Positions 8,005 to 15,226 of a stretch of 52,287 bases of DNA are shown piece by piece. The notes below the pieces were generated by a model. The model had not been told where the DNA came from, ran no database searches, and saw nothing but the letters and a program-made list of their open reading frames with translations. The translations under genes were made by a program, and so were the position numbers. Origin of the DNA: an uncultured Bacteroidales bacterium. Lineage in GTDB: Bacteria; Bacteroidota; Bacteroidia; Bacteroidales; Bacteroidaceae. Within the stretch, counting starts at the first letter, position 1; each line of letters starts with the position of its first letter. The stretch covers positions 1-52,287 of the forward strand of contig CADCBH010000011.1 in assembly GCA_902799655.1 (NCBI GenBank). The letters run 5' to 3'.

Positions 8005-9660
8005 ATGAAGACAACGATATATAGCATGATCTGTGCAGCCAGCCTTATCTGCAGTCTTACAGCCTGCAGCAAGGACTCATCGAATGGTGATGCCCCCAAG
8101 GACTGGCAGGGAACGACCACATCGTTTGCGTCGTCGGATGCTCAGGGTTTTGGCACATACTTTATGCCGTCAGTAGGTCGTGTGGGCGACCCCATGCCCT
8201 TCTACGACAAGAAGGCTGGCAACTTCAAGGTGTTCTACCTGCAGGAGTTTGACAACAATATGAGTCACCGCTTCCATCCCATCTGGGGCGTTACTACCCA
8301 GGATGGTACCAGCTATCAGTCAATGGGCGAGGTGCTGCCTTACGGAGCCAACGACTATATGCAGGATGCTGCACTGGGTACTGGCTGCTGCTATTACAGC
8401 GAGAAGGACGACACCTATTATTTCTACTACACTGGCCACAATGGCAACTGCAAGTATCGTGAGGTGGTGATGCGTGCTACATCCAAGGACGGTCAGAACT
8501 GGACCAAGGACGAGCTGTGGGCTATCAACGGCCCCGACTACGGCTACTCCAGCAATGACTTCCGCGACCCACAGATCTTCATTGCTGACGACGACCTCTA
8601 CCACATGGTCATCTCTACCTACCCGCAGGGTGGTGGCGACCCACGCTTTGCTGAGTTCAAGTCGAGCGACATGAAGAACTGGGAGCATGTAGGCAGCTTC
8701 AAGATGATCTGGGACCGTATGCTTGAGTGCCCCGACATCTTCAAGATGGGCAACTACTGGTATCTCGTTTATAGTGAGAGTGTGAAGACATCATGGAGCC
8801 GCGTGGTGAAATACCTGATGGCAGACTCCTATCAGCATCTGAAGGACGCCTTCAACGATGGTCCCAAATGGCCTGCTGACGGTCCACTGTGGCGTGAGGG
8901 CAAGCTCGACAGCCGTGCCTTCTATGCAGGCAAGACAGCCTCCAACGGTACCGACCGCTACATCTGGGGTTGGACACCATTCCGCTCAGGTATTGACTGC
9001 CACGAGAAGAATATCAACGTAGGTGGTGGCGACGGTAACGAGCCCAACTGGTCGGGAGCACTGGTGTGCCACAAGGTCTTCCAGCACGAGGACGGAACGC
9101 TCTCGCTGCGTGCCATTCCTGCTATGGCTGCCAAGTACAATAAGCCACAGACTGTCAAGGTCATGGATAGCAAGGGCTACACTGACAACAAGCTCACAGG
9201 CGATGGCGCCTATGTACTCTACAACCGCTTAGGCACCTGCAACCACATCTCGTTCAAGGTGACCACAGCAGGCAATGACGACAAGTTCGGTGTCAGCTTC
9301 GTTCGCAGCACTGATCCTGAGTACTACTACAGCATCATCGTCAACCCAGAGGACAATGGCAATGCCCGCAAGGTCAACTTCGAGCAGGAAGGCTATCGCA
9401 TTAAGATCAACGACCAGGGTGAGGAGGAGAAAATCTACGGCAAGGGCTTCATCGATGGAGCAGACGGCTACGGATTCTATCGTCCTGCAGACAATACATA
9501 CGACATCGACATCTACACCGACAACTCAGTGGTCGTCGTGTACATCAACGATATCGTCTGCTACACCCAGCGTATCTATGGCATTCAGAAGAATTGCTGG
9601 AGCATCAACAACTATGGTGGCAGCATCACCATTAGCGACGTGAAGGTCAGCTGGCAGTAA
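8005..9660 (+). CDS. GH32-like surface lipoprotein (fructan hydrolase candidate)
   Basis: A 551-residue lipoprotein (lipobox SLTAC, Cys21) with a five-bladed propeller of the GH32/GH43 type. The three GH32 hallmarks can be found: a nucleophile Asp62 in VGDPMPFY in place of WMNDPNG, Asp188 in FRDP (transition-state stabiliser) and Glu241 in MLECPD (acid/base of the EC motif). After about residue 385 comes a C-terminal beta-sandwich domain with a laminin-like DISDVKVSWQ-type ending. The likely job is surface cleavage of fructan before SusC/SusD import. The first motif deviates from classic invertases and levanases, so exact linkage preference (inulin, levan or other) cannot be read from sequence. 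It is the last gene of the operon; a perfect terminator hairpin starts 11 bp after the stop. Confidence 0.82.
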   Translation: MKTTIYSMICAASLICSLTACSKDSSNGDAPKDWQGTTTSFASSDAQGFGTYFMPSVGRVGDPMPFYDKKAGNFKVFYLQEFDNNMSHRFHPIWGVTTQDGTSYQSMGEVLPYGANDYMQDAALGTGCCYYSEKDDTYYFYYTGHNGNCKYREVVMRATSKDGQNWTKDELWAINGPDYGYSSNDFRDPQIFIADDDLYHMVISTYPQGGGDPRFAEFKSSDMKNWEHVGSFKMIWDRMLECPDIFKMGNYWYLVYSESVKTSWSRVVKYLMADSYQHLKDAFNDGPKWPADGPLWREGKLDSRAFYAGKTASNGTDRYIWGWTPFRSGIDCHEKNINVGGGDGNEPNWSGALVCHKVFQHEDGTLSLRAIPAMAAKYNKPQTVKVMDSKGYTDNKLTGDGAYVLYNRLGTCNHISFKVTTAGNDDKFGVSFVRSTDPEYYYSIIVNPEDNGNARKVNFEQEGYRIKINDQGEEEKIYGKGFIDGADGYGFYRPADNTYDIDIYTDNSVVVVYINDIVCYTQRIYGIQKNCWSINNYGGSITISDVKVSWQ

Positions 9661-9671
9661 TCATCTAACAT

Positions 9672-9704
9672 CAAGTGGAGGGAGCGTTTTTCTCCCTCCA
9701 CTTG
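9672..9704 (+). terminator. Intrinsic terminator after the GH32-like gene
   Basis: A perfect 13-bp stem, CAAGTGGAGGGAG (9672-9684) with CTCCCTCCACTTG (9692-9704), and a 7-base T-rich loop. It lies 11 bp beyond the stop codon. The U-tract after it is weak, but the stem is strong. Confidence 0.8.
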
Positions 9705-9783
9705 CTATTATTAAACAATTCAAAACTAAAAACTTATTAGTTAGTAGTGGTTAGTAGTTGTAAAAGATTGTTTTCATCATGAG

Positions 9784-9816
9784 AGACCTCTTCAGACATC
9801 ACGCCTGGAGAGGTCT
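9784..9816 (+). terminator. Second terminator-like hairpin
   Basis: Stem AGACCTCTTCAG (9784-9795) pairs with CTGGAGAGGTCT (9805-9816), 12 bp with one G-U pair, followed on the + strand by TTATCACTTTTTG. On the - strand no U-tract follows, so it acts, if at all, on + strand transcripts. Confidence 0.6.
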
Positions 9817-9925
9817 TTATCACTTTTTGTTAGGCTGCTTACGAATCCATTCAGCAGAGAATTCAAGTCAGCATTATCCGAGGCAAGAGTAATCTGCCTG
9901 CCGTCTGTGATTTAATAGGTTAAAC

Positions 9926-9991
9926 AAAAAAAATGGGACTCCGCTGAGTCCCTAACCTTTGTTAACCTTAAATCTAATACTATGAAAAACA
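9926..9991 (-). ncRNA. Candidate small RNA with own promoter and intrinsic terminator
   Basis: On the - strand a -7 element TATCTTTG (10004-9997) is preceded at 19 bp by TTG (10026-10024). About 45-60 bases after the expected start comes GGGACTC-AGCG-GAGTCCC (9952-9935), then A and eight U, a textbook intrinsic terminator. The body (about 9990-9953) has an AT-rich sequence containing TAGTATTAGATTTAAGG and GTTAACAAAGG that I believe recurs in Bacteroidales genomes, though I cannot name a family. No - strand open frame of any size fits in it. Boundaries are inferred from promoter and terminator and are good to perhaps 5 bases. Confidence 0.6.
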
Positions 9992-9996
9992 CGATG

Positions 9997-10026
9997 CAAA
10001 GATACAATTATTTTCGGAACTTGCAA
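9997..10026 (-). promoter_or_regulatory. Promoter of the candidate small RNA (TTG-N19-TATCTTTG)
   Basis: Read on the - strand: TTG at 10026-10024, 19-bp spacer, TATCTTTG at 10004-9997. Spacing and both elements fit the Bacteroidetes sigma-ABfr type promoter. Confidence 0.6.
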
Positions 10027-10064
10027 GAGAAAACACTAAAAAAATAGTGTCGCAATAACACTTT

Positions 10065-10080
10065 CTTGATTTAAATCAAG
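10065..10080. promoter_or_regulatory. Perfect 16-bp palindrome CTTGATTTAAATCAAG, FNR/CRP-type box
   Basis: The core is TTGAT-N4-ATCAA, identical in form to the FNR consensus. Its centre (10072.5) lies roughly 70-73 bases upstream of the expected greA transcription start and about 80 upstream of the small-RNA start on the other strand. It sits between these two divergent promoters, so a CRP/FNR-family dimer could act on either. That is inference; only the palindrome and positions are seen. Confidence 0.55.
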
Positions 10081-10106
10081 CGAAAAAGAAAGTTTTTGGC
10101 TGAAAA

Positions 10107-10138
10107 TTTGGTTAAATGAGAAAAATTTCCTATCTTTG
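10107..10138 (+). promoter_or_regulatory. greA promoter (TTTG-N20-TATCTTTG)
   Basis: TTTG at 10107-10110, a 20-bp spacer, TATCTTTG at 10131-10138. This is a near-ideal Bacteroidetes promoter and gives a leader of roughly 95 bases before greA. Confidence 0.8.
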
Positions 10139-10165
10139 CACCCAGTAAATAGAGAGATAAAACAG

Positions 10166-10207
10166 GGATTCCGACAGGACGACGAGTCGGGATTCTTTTA
10201 TTTTTTG
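10166..10207 (+). terminator. Attenuator-like hairpin in the greA leader
   Basis: A stem of about 10 bp (10166-10175 with 10186-10195, CCGAC/GTCGG core plus flanking A-U and G-U pairs) with a 10-base loop, followed by CTTTTATTTTTTG. It begins only about 20 bases after the expected transcription start and ends 35 bases before the greA ATG. It can therefore stop transcription early and release a roughly 60-base RNA. Confidence 0.6.
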
Positions 10208-10241
10208 TACAGAAAACCAAGAATATAAATAAGAAAACATT

Positions 10242-10709
10242 ATGGCATACATGTCACAAGAAGGCTATGACAAACTCATAGCCGAACTGCACCGCCTTGA
10301 AGCGGTAGAGCGCCCAAAGGCCTCAGCAGCCATTGCCGAGGCACGCGAAAAAGGCGACCTCAGTGAGAATAGCGAGTATGATGCTGCCAAAGAGGCTCAG
10401 GCACATCTGGAAGACAAGATCAACAAGCTGAAGGCAACCATCAGCGAGGCTAAAGTGGTTGACACTTCACGCTTGAGCACGGACAGCGTACAGATTCTGA
10501 CGAAGGTGGAGATGACCAATCTGACCACCAAGTCGAAGATGACCTACACGATTGTTAGTGAGAACGAAGCCGACCTTCGTGCTGGCAAGATTTCTATCAA
10601 GACACCTATTGCCCAGGGACTGTTGGGTAAGAAAGTCGGTGACGAGGTAGAGATTACGATTCCCCGTGGCACTATTAAGTTGCGCATTGAGAACATTAGC
10701 ATTGCTTAG
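10242..10709 (+). CDS. greA: Transcription elongation factor GreA
   Basis: A 155-residue GreA of normal length. It rescues backtracked RNA polymerase by stimulating cleavage of the nascent RNA through the secondary channel. Residues 1-75 form the antiparallel coiled coil with the tip motif GDLSENSEYDAAKE. Asp39 and Glu42 correspond to the acidic pair (Asp41/Glu44 of E. coli GreA) that positions the catalytic magnesium. Residues 80-155 form the globular FKBP-like domain ending IPRGTIKLRIENI. It has its own promoter and a terminator-like leader hairpin. The HIT-family gene follows after 37 bp on the same strand and is probably co-transcribed. Confidence 0.97.
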   Translation: MAYMSQEGYDKLIAELHRLEAVERPKASAAIAEAREKGDLSENSEYDAAKEAQAHLEDKINKLKATISEAKVVDTSRLSTDSVQILTKVEMTNLTTKSKMTYTIVSENEADLRAGKISIKTPIAQGLLGKKVGDEVEITIPRGTIKLRIENISIA

Positions 10710-10710
10710 T

Positions 10711-10745
10711 ACGTAATTCGTAATTCATAATTCGAAATTTATAGT
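10711..10745 (+). repeat. Intergenic GTAATTC / ATAATTC repeat
   Basis: The 37-bp spacer between greA and the HIT gene consists of ACGTAATTC, GTAATTC, ATAATTC and related units, the same class of 7-base low-complexity repeat as at 6503-6575. Confidence 0.6.
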
Positions 10746-10746
10746 T

Positions 10747-11139
10747 ATGGATATTTTCAGTAAGATCGCCGCTGGTGAGATTCCCAGTTATAAATGTGCG
10801 GAGAATGAGGAGTTCTATGCTTTCCTCGATATCAATCCGCTGGTTGAAGGTCATACACTGGTCATTCCCCGCCGCGAGATTGACTACTTTTTCGATATGG
10901 ACGATGACGAACTGGCACGTTATCAGCAGTTTGCCAAACGTGTAGCCATTGCCATCAAGCAGGCTTTCCCCTGCAAGAAAGTGGCTCAGGTAGTGCTTGG
11001 TCTGGAAGTAGCCCACGCTCATATCCACCTCATTCCCATGCAGTCGGAGGCCGATGCCGACTTCCGTCGTGAGAAACTGAAGCTCAGTGAAGAGCAGTTC
11101 AAGGAAATTGCCGCCAAGATTCAGAAGGCATTCAAATGA
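10747..11139 (+). CDS. HIT-family nucleotide hydrolase/transferase
   Basis: A 130-residue histidine-triad protein. The triad His90-Ala-His92-Ile-His94 followed by LIPM is the catalytic HxHxH motif; the N-terminal IFSKIAAGEIPSYK and GHTLVIPRR stretches are typical of the HINT/FHIT-like group. Members split nucleoside phosphoramidates or dinucleoside polyphosphates in the cytoplasm. It starts 37 bp after greA and probably shares its transcript. The exact substrate cannot be told from sequence. Confidence 0.93.
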   Translation: MDIFSKIAAGEIPSYKCAENEEFYAFLDINPLVEGHTLVIPRREIDYFFDMDDDELARYQQFAKRVAIAIKQAFPCKKVAQVVLGLEVAHAHIHLIPMQSEADADFRREKLKLSEEQFKEIAAKIQKAFK

Positions 11140-11173
11140 TTTCTTGCGCAACTTTGCAGCAAACAATAAATTG

Positions 11174-12391
11174 ATGATTATGAAGATTCCCTTTTCACCA
11201 CCATATATTGATGAGAGTGTTGTATCAGAAGTTACCGACTCACTCAGATCGGGTTGGATAACCACCGGACCAAAGGTAAAAGCTTTGGAAGACGAGATTC
11301 AGAAACTCTCAAATGCCAAGCGCGTGCTTTGTGTCAACTCATGGACCACTGGCGCTATTCTGATGTTACGCTGGTTGGGTATACAACCTGGTGATGAGGT
11401 GATCATCCCTGCCTATACCTATTGTGCTACTGCTCTTGCAGTACTATGGGCTGGTGGCAAGCCTGTCCTTGTGGACTCAGGAGAAGACCTGAATATCTCG
11501 GTAGATGCCATTCGTGGGGCTATTACCCCCAAGACCAAGGCAATCATTCCTGTCGACATTGCCGGTTGGCCATGTAACTATGAGGCCATCATGCAAATGG
11601 TCAACGAGCCAGAGATAAAGGCCATGTTCCAACCAACATCACCAGTGATGGAAAAATTGGGACGCATCATCGTCATCAATGACTCGGCACATTCTATCGG
11701 TGCCAACTATCACCAAAAACACACAGGTTCAGAAACGGATATCGCCATCTTCTCGCTCCACGCCGTCAAGAATGTGACCACCGCTGAAGGTGGAGCTATC
11801 TGTTTGAACATGCCTGCTCCCTTCGACAATGAACAGTTGTATGCTGAGTTGCGCATGAAAGCCCTGAACTGTCAGACCAAGGATGCCTTTACCAAGACCA
11901 AGGCTGGCGGATGGCGCTACGACATTGTGGGTATGGGCATGAAGGCGAACATGGCGGATGTCAACGCAGCCATCGGTTTGGCACAGATTCGTCAATACGA
12001 AACCCTGCTTCAGAAGCGCAAGCATGTGTTTGAGACCTACAACAAGGCCTTCAAGAACGAGCCTTGGAGCATCTTGCCTTCCAGCACAGATGATGTCAGA
12101 GAGACCTCGTACCATGTTTATGCTCTGCGCATCAAAGACATCACCGAAGAGCAGCGCGACGAGATTATCAACGAGATTTCCAAGAGTGAGGTGGCTGTCA
12201 ACGTGCATTTCATTCCGTTGCCTATGCTCTCCTTCTTCCACGGACTGGGCTATCGCATAGAAGACTATCCACAGGCCTACGAGAACTATCATCATGAGAT
12301 CTCGCTTCCCTGCTATCCCCAACTGACTGACGAGCAGCTGCAGTTCATCACCGATACCGTTATCAAGGCCTACCATACCGTTATCAAATAG
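11174..12391 (+). CDS. DegT/DnrJ/EryC1-type PLP-dependent sugar aminotransferase
   Basis: A 405-residue fold-type I aminotransferase that typically converts a nucleotide keto-sugar to the amino-sugar for surface glycans. Visible features are YTYCATALAVLWAGGKPVLVD, NDSAHSIGA (Asp170 would hold the pyridine nitrogen) and SLHAVKNVTTAEGG, whose Lys199 should form the PLP Schiff base. I start it at 11174 (MIMKIPFSPP), or possibly 11180, because the longer open frame back to 11087 lies inside the HIT gene and has no family similarity. The next gene starts 2 bp after its stop. It could also act on a non-nucleotide substrate such as a PLP-dependent dehydratase homologue does. Confidence 0.88.
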   Translation: MIMKIPFSPPYIDESVVSEVTDSLRSGWITTGPKVKALEDEIQKLSNAKRVLCVNSWTTGAILMLRWLGIQPGDEVIIPAYTYCATALAVLWAGGKPVLVDSGEDLNISVDAIRGAITPKTKAIIPVDIAGWPCNYEAIMQMVNEPEIKAMFQPTSPVMEKLGRIIVINDSAHSIGANYHQKHTGSETDIAIFSLHAVKNVTTAEGGAICLNMPAPFDNEQLYAELRMKALNCQTKDAFTKTKAGGWRYDIVGMGMKANMADVNAAIGLAQIRQYETLLQKRKHVFETYNKAFKNEPWSILPSSTDDVRETSYHVYALRIKDITEEQRDEIINEISKSEVAVNVHFIPLPMLSFFHGLGYRIEDYPQAYENYHHEISLPCYPQLTDEQLQFITDTVIKAYHTVIK

Positions 12392-12393
12392 TC

Positions 12394-13158
12394 ATGGGCG
12401 AAGAGAACAAGATTTCAGTCGTCATCAACACCTACAACGCAGAGCAACATCTGCGTAAGATTCTTGATTCCGTAAAGGAGTTCGACGAAGTGGTGGTGTG
12501 CGACATGGAAAGTACTGACCATACTCTTGAGATAGCCCGTGAATACGGCTGTAAGATTGTGACCTTCCCCAAGGCCAACCACAAGAGTGCAGAACCAGCC
12601 CGTACCTTTGCTATCCAATCTGCTTCAAACAAGTGGACTTTTGTAGTAGATGCTGACGAAATCGTAACGCCAGAGCTTCGTGAGGAGCTCTATCAAAGAA
12701 TCAAACAGCCCGATTGCCCTGCAGGTTATTATATCCCACGCCAGAACATGTTTATGAGCATGTTTGTACGTGATTTCCACTACGATTTCCAATTGCGTTT
12801 TTTCATTCGCGAAGGTACGGAATGGCCCCCATACGTGCACACATTCCCTAAAGTTCAGGGGCGCGTGGAGAAACTAAAGGCCAAGAAAGAAGCCCGCCTG
12901 TTACACCTCATGGATGAGACCATGCATGAATACATGGCCAAGATGAACGAATATACTGACAATGAGGTTGACAAAAAGCGTGACAAGAACTATGGTCTTG
13001 GCGCCCTTTTGTGGCGTCCTTTCTGGCGTTTCTTCAAGAAATACGTGCTGGACGGCGGCTACCGAATGGGCACACGCGGCCTCATCCGAGCCATGATGGC
13101 TGCGGTATACCAATTCGTCCTCGTATCAAAAATTATAGAGAAGCGCTATCGTGATTAA
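12394..13158 (+). CDS. Family 2 glycosyltransferase (WaaE/KdtX-like)
   Basis: A 254-residue GT-A enzyme. It begins ISVVINTYNAEQHLRK, has DMESTDHT in the nucleotide-binding region and the metal-binding DADE at 86-89. The size and the GCKIVTFPKANHKSAEPAR stretch resemble LPS core glucosyltransferases of the WaaE type. It is cytoplasmic, with a basic amphipathic C-terminus. It is translationally coupled to the aminotransferase (2 bp gap). Its 3' end overlaps the convergent LicD gene by 26 bp (13133-13158), leaving no room for a terminator. Confidence 0.88.
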   Translation: MGEENKISVVINTYNAEQHLRKILDSVKEFDEVVVCDMESTDHTLEIAREYGCKIVTFPKANHKSAEPARTFAIQSASNKWTFVVDADEIVTPELREELYQRIKQPDCPAGYYIPRQNMFMSMFVRDFHYDFQLRFFIREGTEWPPYVHTFPKVQGRVEKLKAKKEARLLHLMDETMHEYMAKMNEYTDNEVDKKRDKNYGLGALLWRPFWRFFKKYVLDGGYRMGTRGLIRAMMAAVYQFVLVSKIIEKRYRD

Positions 13159-13981
13159 CAAACGAGCGTTTGTCTTCGTACTGTCTGAACGGCAGGTTAT
13201 AATCCAGATAGAAGAAATTATGCTGACGCTGGTTGTCATGAGGAGGGACAACCATATAGTCGCCATACTTATTCCTAAGATAGGCATCAGCATGCTCCAC
13301 ACCCATCACCTCGTGGCCCTCAAACAGCACAGGCGTAGGCTTACCCAGCATGGTCTTGGGAATCACACCATTCACTCCGTCGTCATAGTCGAGAACATAC
13401 TCCGACTTATCATAGTCGTAAGCCAGATAGGCTGCTCGTAACTGCTTACGAGCCCATTCGTGTGAGAATAGTTTCTGAATCAGCAACACAGGCCACGAAC
13501 TGGGACCATGCCCGTGTTTGTAGGGATCTCGATGGAGGAAATAGAGTAGTTTGTCCATGGCCTTATAACGGGCCACAGCCATTCTCTGACCCAACTTATT
13601 CTTGGTCATTCCATCGATAGGGAACACATCAATATAGATACCACCCACATAGTCGCTATGCTCACGCTCAATCAGCGTAGTACTACCATCCACTATTTTA
13701 CCAAAGCCACCAGGATAGCTGGCATCGGTCTCTATCGACAAAGCCTCAAGAGGCTGTGGCAGCCATTCGTGGGCATGCATCATCAGCTGGTCGTAGTCAG
13801 GACGAGGCATACAGATATCCATATCATCATCCCAGGGGATAAAGCCTTTGTGGCGCACAGCGCCCAACATGGTGCCCGCCCAACAATAGTACGTCAGCTG
13901 ATGTTCACGGCAGACCTTGTCAACAGACAACAGAATCTGTAGGATATGCTCGTGTAAAGTATCTATATCGTATGATGCCAT
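13133..13981 (-). CDS. LicD-family phosphotransferase
   Basis: A 282-residue LicD-type protein, a nucleotidyltransferase-fold enzyme that attaches phosphocholine or another phospho-substituent to glycans. The diagnostic segment is CWAGTMLGAVRHKGFIPWDDDMDICMPRPDYD, with Trp50 and acidic residues 51-55 as the metal site. I start at 13981 (MASYDID) rather than at ATGs at 14002 or 13987, because a strong -7 element occupies 14005-14012 and transcription should begin at about 13998, so an ATG at 14002 would be outside the mRNA. The 3' end overlaps the convergent glycosyltransferase. It belongs functionally to the surface-glycan genes on both sides. Confidence 0.88.
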   Translation of the reverse strand: MASYDIDTLHEHILQILLSVDKVCREHQLTYYCWAGTMLGAVRHKGFIPWDDDMDICMPRPDYDQLMMHAHEWLPQPLEALSIETDASYPGGFGKIVDGSTTLIEREHSDYVGGIYIDVFPIDGMTKNKLGQRMAVARYKAMDKLLYFLHRDPYKHGHGPSSWPVLLIQKLFSHEWARKQLRAAYLAYDYDKSEYVLDYDDGVNGVIPKTMLGKPTPVLFEGHEVMGVEHADAYLRNKYGDYMVVPPHDNQRQHNFFYLDYNLPFRQYEDKRSFVNHDSASL

Positions 13982-14004
13982 AATCATGATTCTTTTTAGC
14001 ATGC

Positions 14005-14035
14005 CAAAGGTAGTACAAAAAAGTGAAATGGCAAA
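14005..14035 (-). promoter_or_regulatory. licD-type gene promoter (TTTG-N19-TACCTTTG)
   Basis: On the - strand TTTG (14035-14032), a 19-bp spacer and TACCTTTG (14012-14005). It is back to back with the + strand promoter at 14051-14082; only 15 bp separate the two -33 elements. Confidence 0.75.
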
Positions 14036-14050
14036 ATAATTCTTTTTATA

Positions 14051-14082
14051 TTTGCATAATCACTGATTATTTATTATTTTTG
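14051..14082 (+). promoter_or_regulatory. Promoter of the GT4-acyltransferase-GT operon (TTTG-N20-TATTTTTG)
   Basis: TTTG at 14051-14054, a 20-bp spacer, TATTTTTG at 14075-14082. The TTTG is itself the end of another match, TATATTTG at 14047-14054, so two overlapping start sites are possible. Confidence 0.65.
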
Positions 14083-14125
14083 CAAACAAAATATATGACA
14101 GCAAAGGCTACAGAACGTGCCAGAT

Positions 14126-15208
14126 ATGAAAATATTCCACATTGTATCCAATAAAGAATGGGGAGGCGGAGAACAATATGTCTACGACCTCTGCCAGCGC
14201 CAGCGTGTTGACGGAATAGAGGTAAACATCATCTGTAAGCCCATCGACAGCATCAGCAAGAAATACGAGGAGGCAGGCATCACCGTTTATGGCATGCCTC
14301 TGGGTGGCGCATTCGACATCAAGAGTGCATGGTCCTTGGCATCCATCATCAAGAGAGCAGGAGCATGCACCATCCACGCCCATAATTTCAAAGACGCTTT
14401 TACGGCATGCTACGCCAGAAAGCTCTCTGGCAACAAGAATGTCCAGGTGGTGATGTGCCGTCATCTTACCCGTCCTGGAAAGAATAGCCTACTCTACCGC
14501 TGGCTGTATCGTCAACTAGACAGACTGATATTCGATTCCCAGATATCCACCGACGTATTCCTCAGTACTCATCCAACTATCGACTCCAGCAAATTAGGTA
14601 TTGTCCACACCAGCATTGTTGTTCCGGAGAATACGGTACCCGTTGATGTGCGGAAGGAATTCAACATCCCCGCAACCAGTGCTGTGGCCATGTTCCATGG
14701 CAGACTAGACCCTGAAAAGGGCATTGACGTGCTGCTGGATGCTGTAGAGCGCATCAAGGACAAGGATTTTAAACTGGTGCTGATTGGCAGGGGAAGCGAT
14801 GAATATACAGCACACCTCAAAGCTGCAGTTGATCAGAAAGGCATTGCAGACAAGATCATCTTTGCAGGCTTCCGTCATCCAGTATTACCCTATGTGGCTG
14901 GTGCCGACTTTGGCATTCTGGCCTCTACCGTTCGCGAGGGTTGTCCACTGTCACCCCAGGAATATATGTCACAAGGACATCCTGTGGTGGTTACCAACAA
15001 TGGCGGTCAGCGTGAATATGTGGAAGACGGTCGCAACGGTCTGCTCGTGACACCAGGCAACGCCAGCCAACTGGCAGAGGCCATGGGTCGGCTGATTGAC
15101 GATGCCGACCTGCGCCAGCAGCTAGGACAGCAGGCCAAGGCCGACTTTGACGACCACCTGAATTATGAGCATTATTATGCCAAGATACGTCGTATCTACA
15201 ACGAATAG
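14126..15208 (+). CDS. Family 4 glycosyltransferase
   Basis: A 360-residue GT-B enzyme. The N-terminal half begins MKIFHIVSNKEWGGGEQYVYDL, with the glycine loop that receives the acceptor or donor. The C-terminal half has the donor-binding GRLDPEKGIDVLLDA, LVLIGRGSD and the retaining-GT4 ExxxxxxxE-like stretch EGCPLSPQEYMSQGHPVVVT. I use the ATG at 14126; the GTG at 14117 gives a poorer start. It is followed 18 bp later by the acyltransferase gene and its product probably builds an LPS or capsule unit. Confidence 0.9.
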   Translation: MKIFHIVSNKEWGGGEQYVYDLCQRQRVDGIEVNIICKPIDSISKKYEEAGITVYGMPLGGAFDIKSAWSLASIIKRAGACTIHAHNFKDAFTACYARKLSGNKNVQVVMCRHLTRPGKNSLLYRWLYRQLDRLIFDSQISTDVFLSTHPTIDSSKLGIVHTSIVVPENTVPVDVRKEFNIPATSAVAMFHGRLDPEKGIDVLLDAVERIKDKDFKLVLIGRGSDEYTAHLKAAVDQKGIADKIIFAGFRHPVLPYVAGADFGILASTVREGCPLSPQEYMSQGHPVVVTNNGGQREYVEDGRNGLLVTPGNASQLAEAMGRLIDDADLRQQLGQQAKADFDDHLNYEHYYAKIRRIYNE

Positions 15209-15226
15209 GATTCTAACACGCTCCCA

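Larger units (their letters stand above)
9661..10241. other. 580-bp gene-poor control region between the fructan-type locus and greA
   Basis: No convincing protein gene is present. In order it holds two + strand terminators (9672-9704, 9784-9816), a TTAGTTAGTAGTGG-type low-complexity repeat (9737-9765), a candidate small RNA on the - strand (about 9926-9991) with its promoter at 9997-10026, a small hairpin ACACTA/TAGTGT (10033-10050), a perfect 16-bp palindrome (10065-10080), the greA promoter (10107-10138) and a terminator-like hairpin in the greA leader (10166-10207). Confidence 0.7.

Noticed and set aside
9797-9916. A 39-codon - strand stretch without stops (ITDGRQITLASDNADLN...)
   Set aside because: It has protein-like composition and could be a gene relic, but it has no start codon and the length is within chance expectation.
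9981-10046. A 21-codon + strand open frame (MKNTMQRYNYF...)
   Set aside because: It lies antisense to the small-RNA promoter, its ATGCAAAGATAC is simply the reverse of the -7 element, and it has no promoter of its own.
11087-11173. Longer start for the DegT-type aminotransferase
   Set aside because: The extra 29 residues are another frame of the HIT gene and do not match the family.
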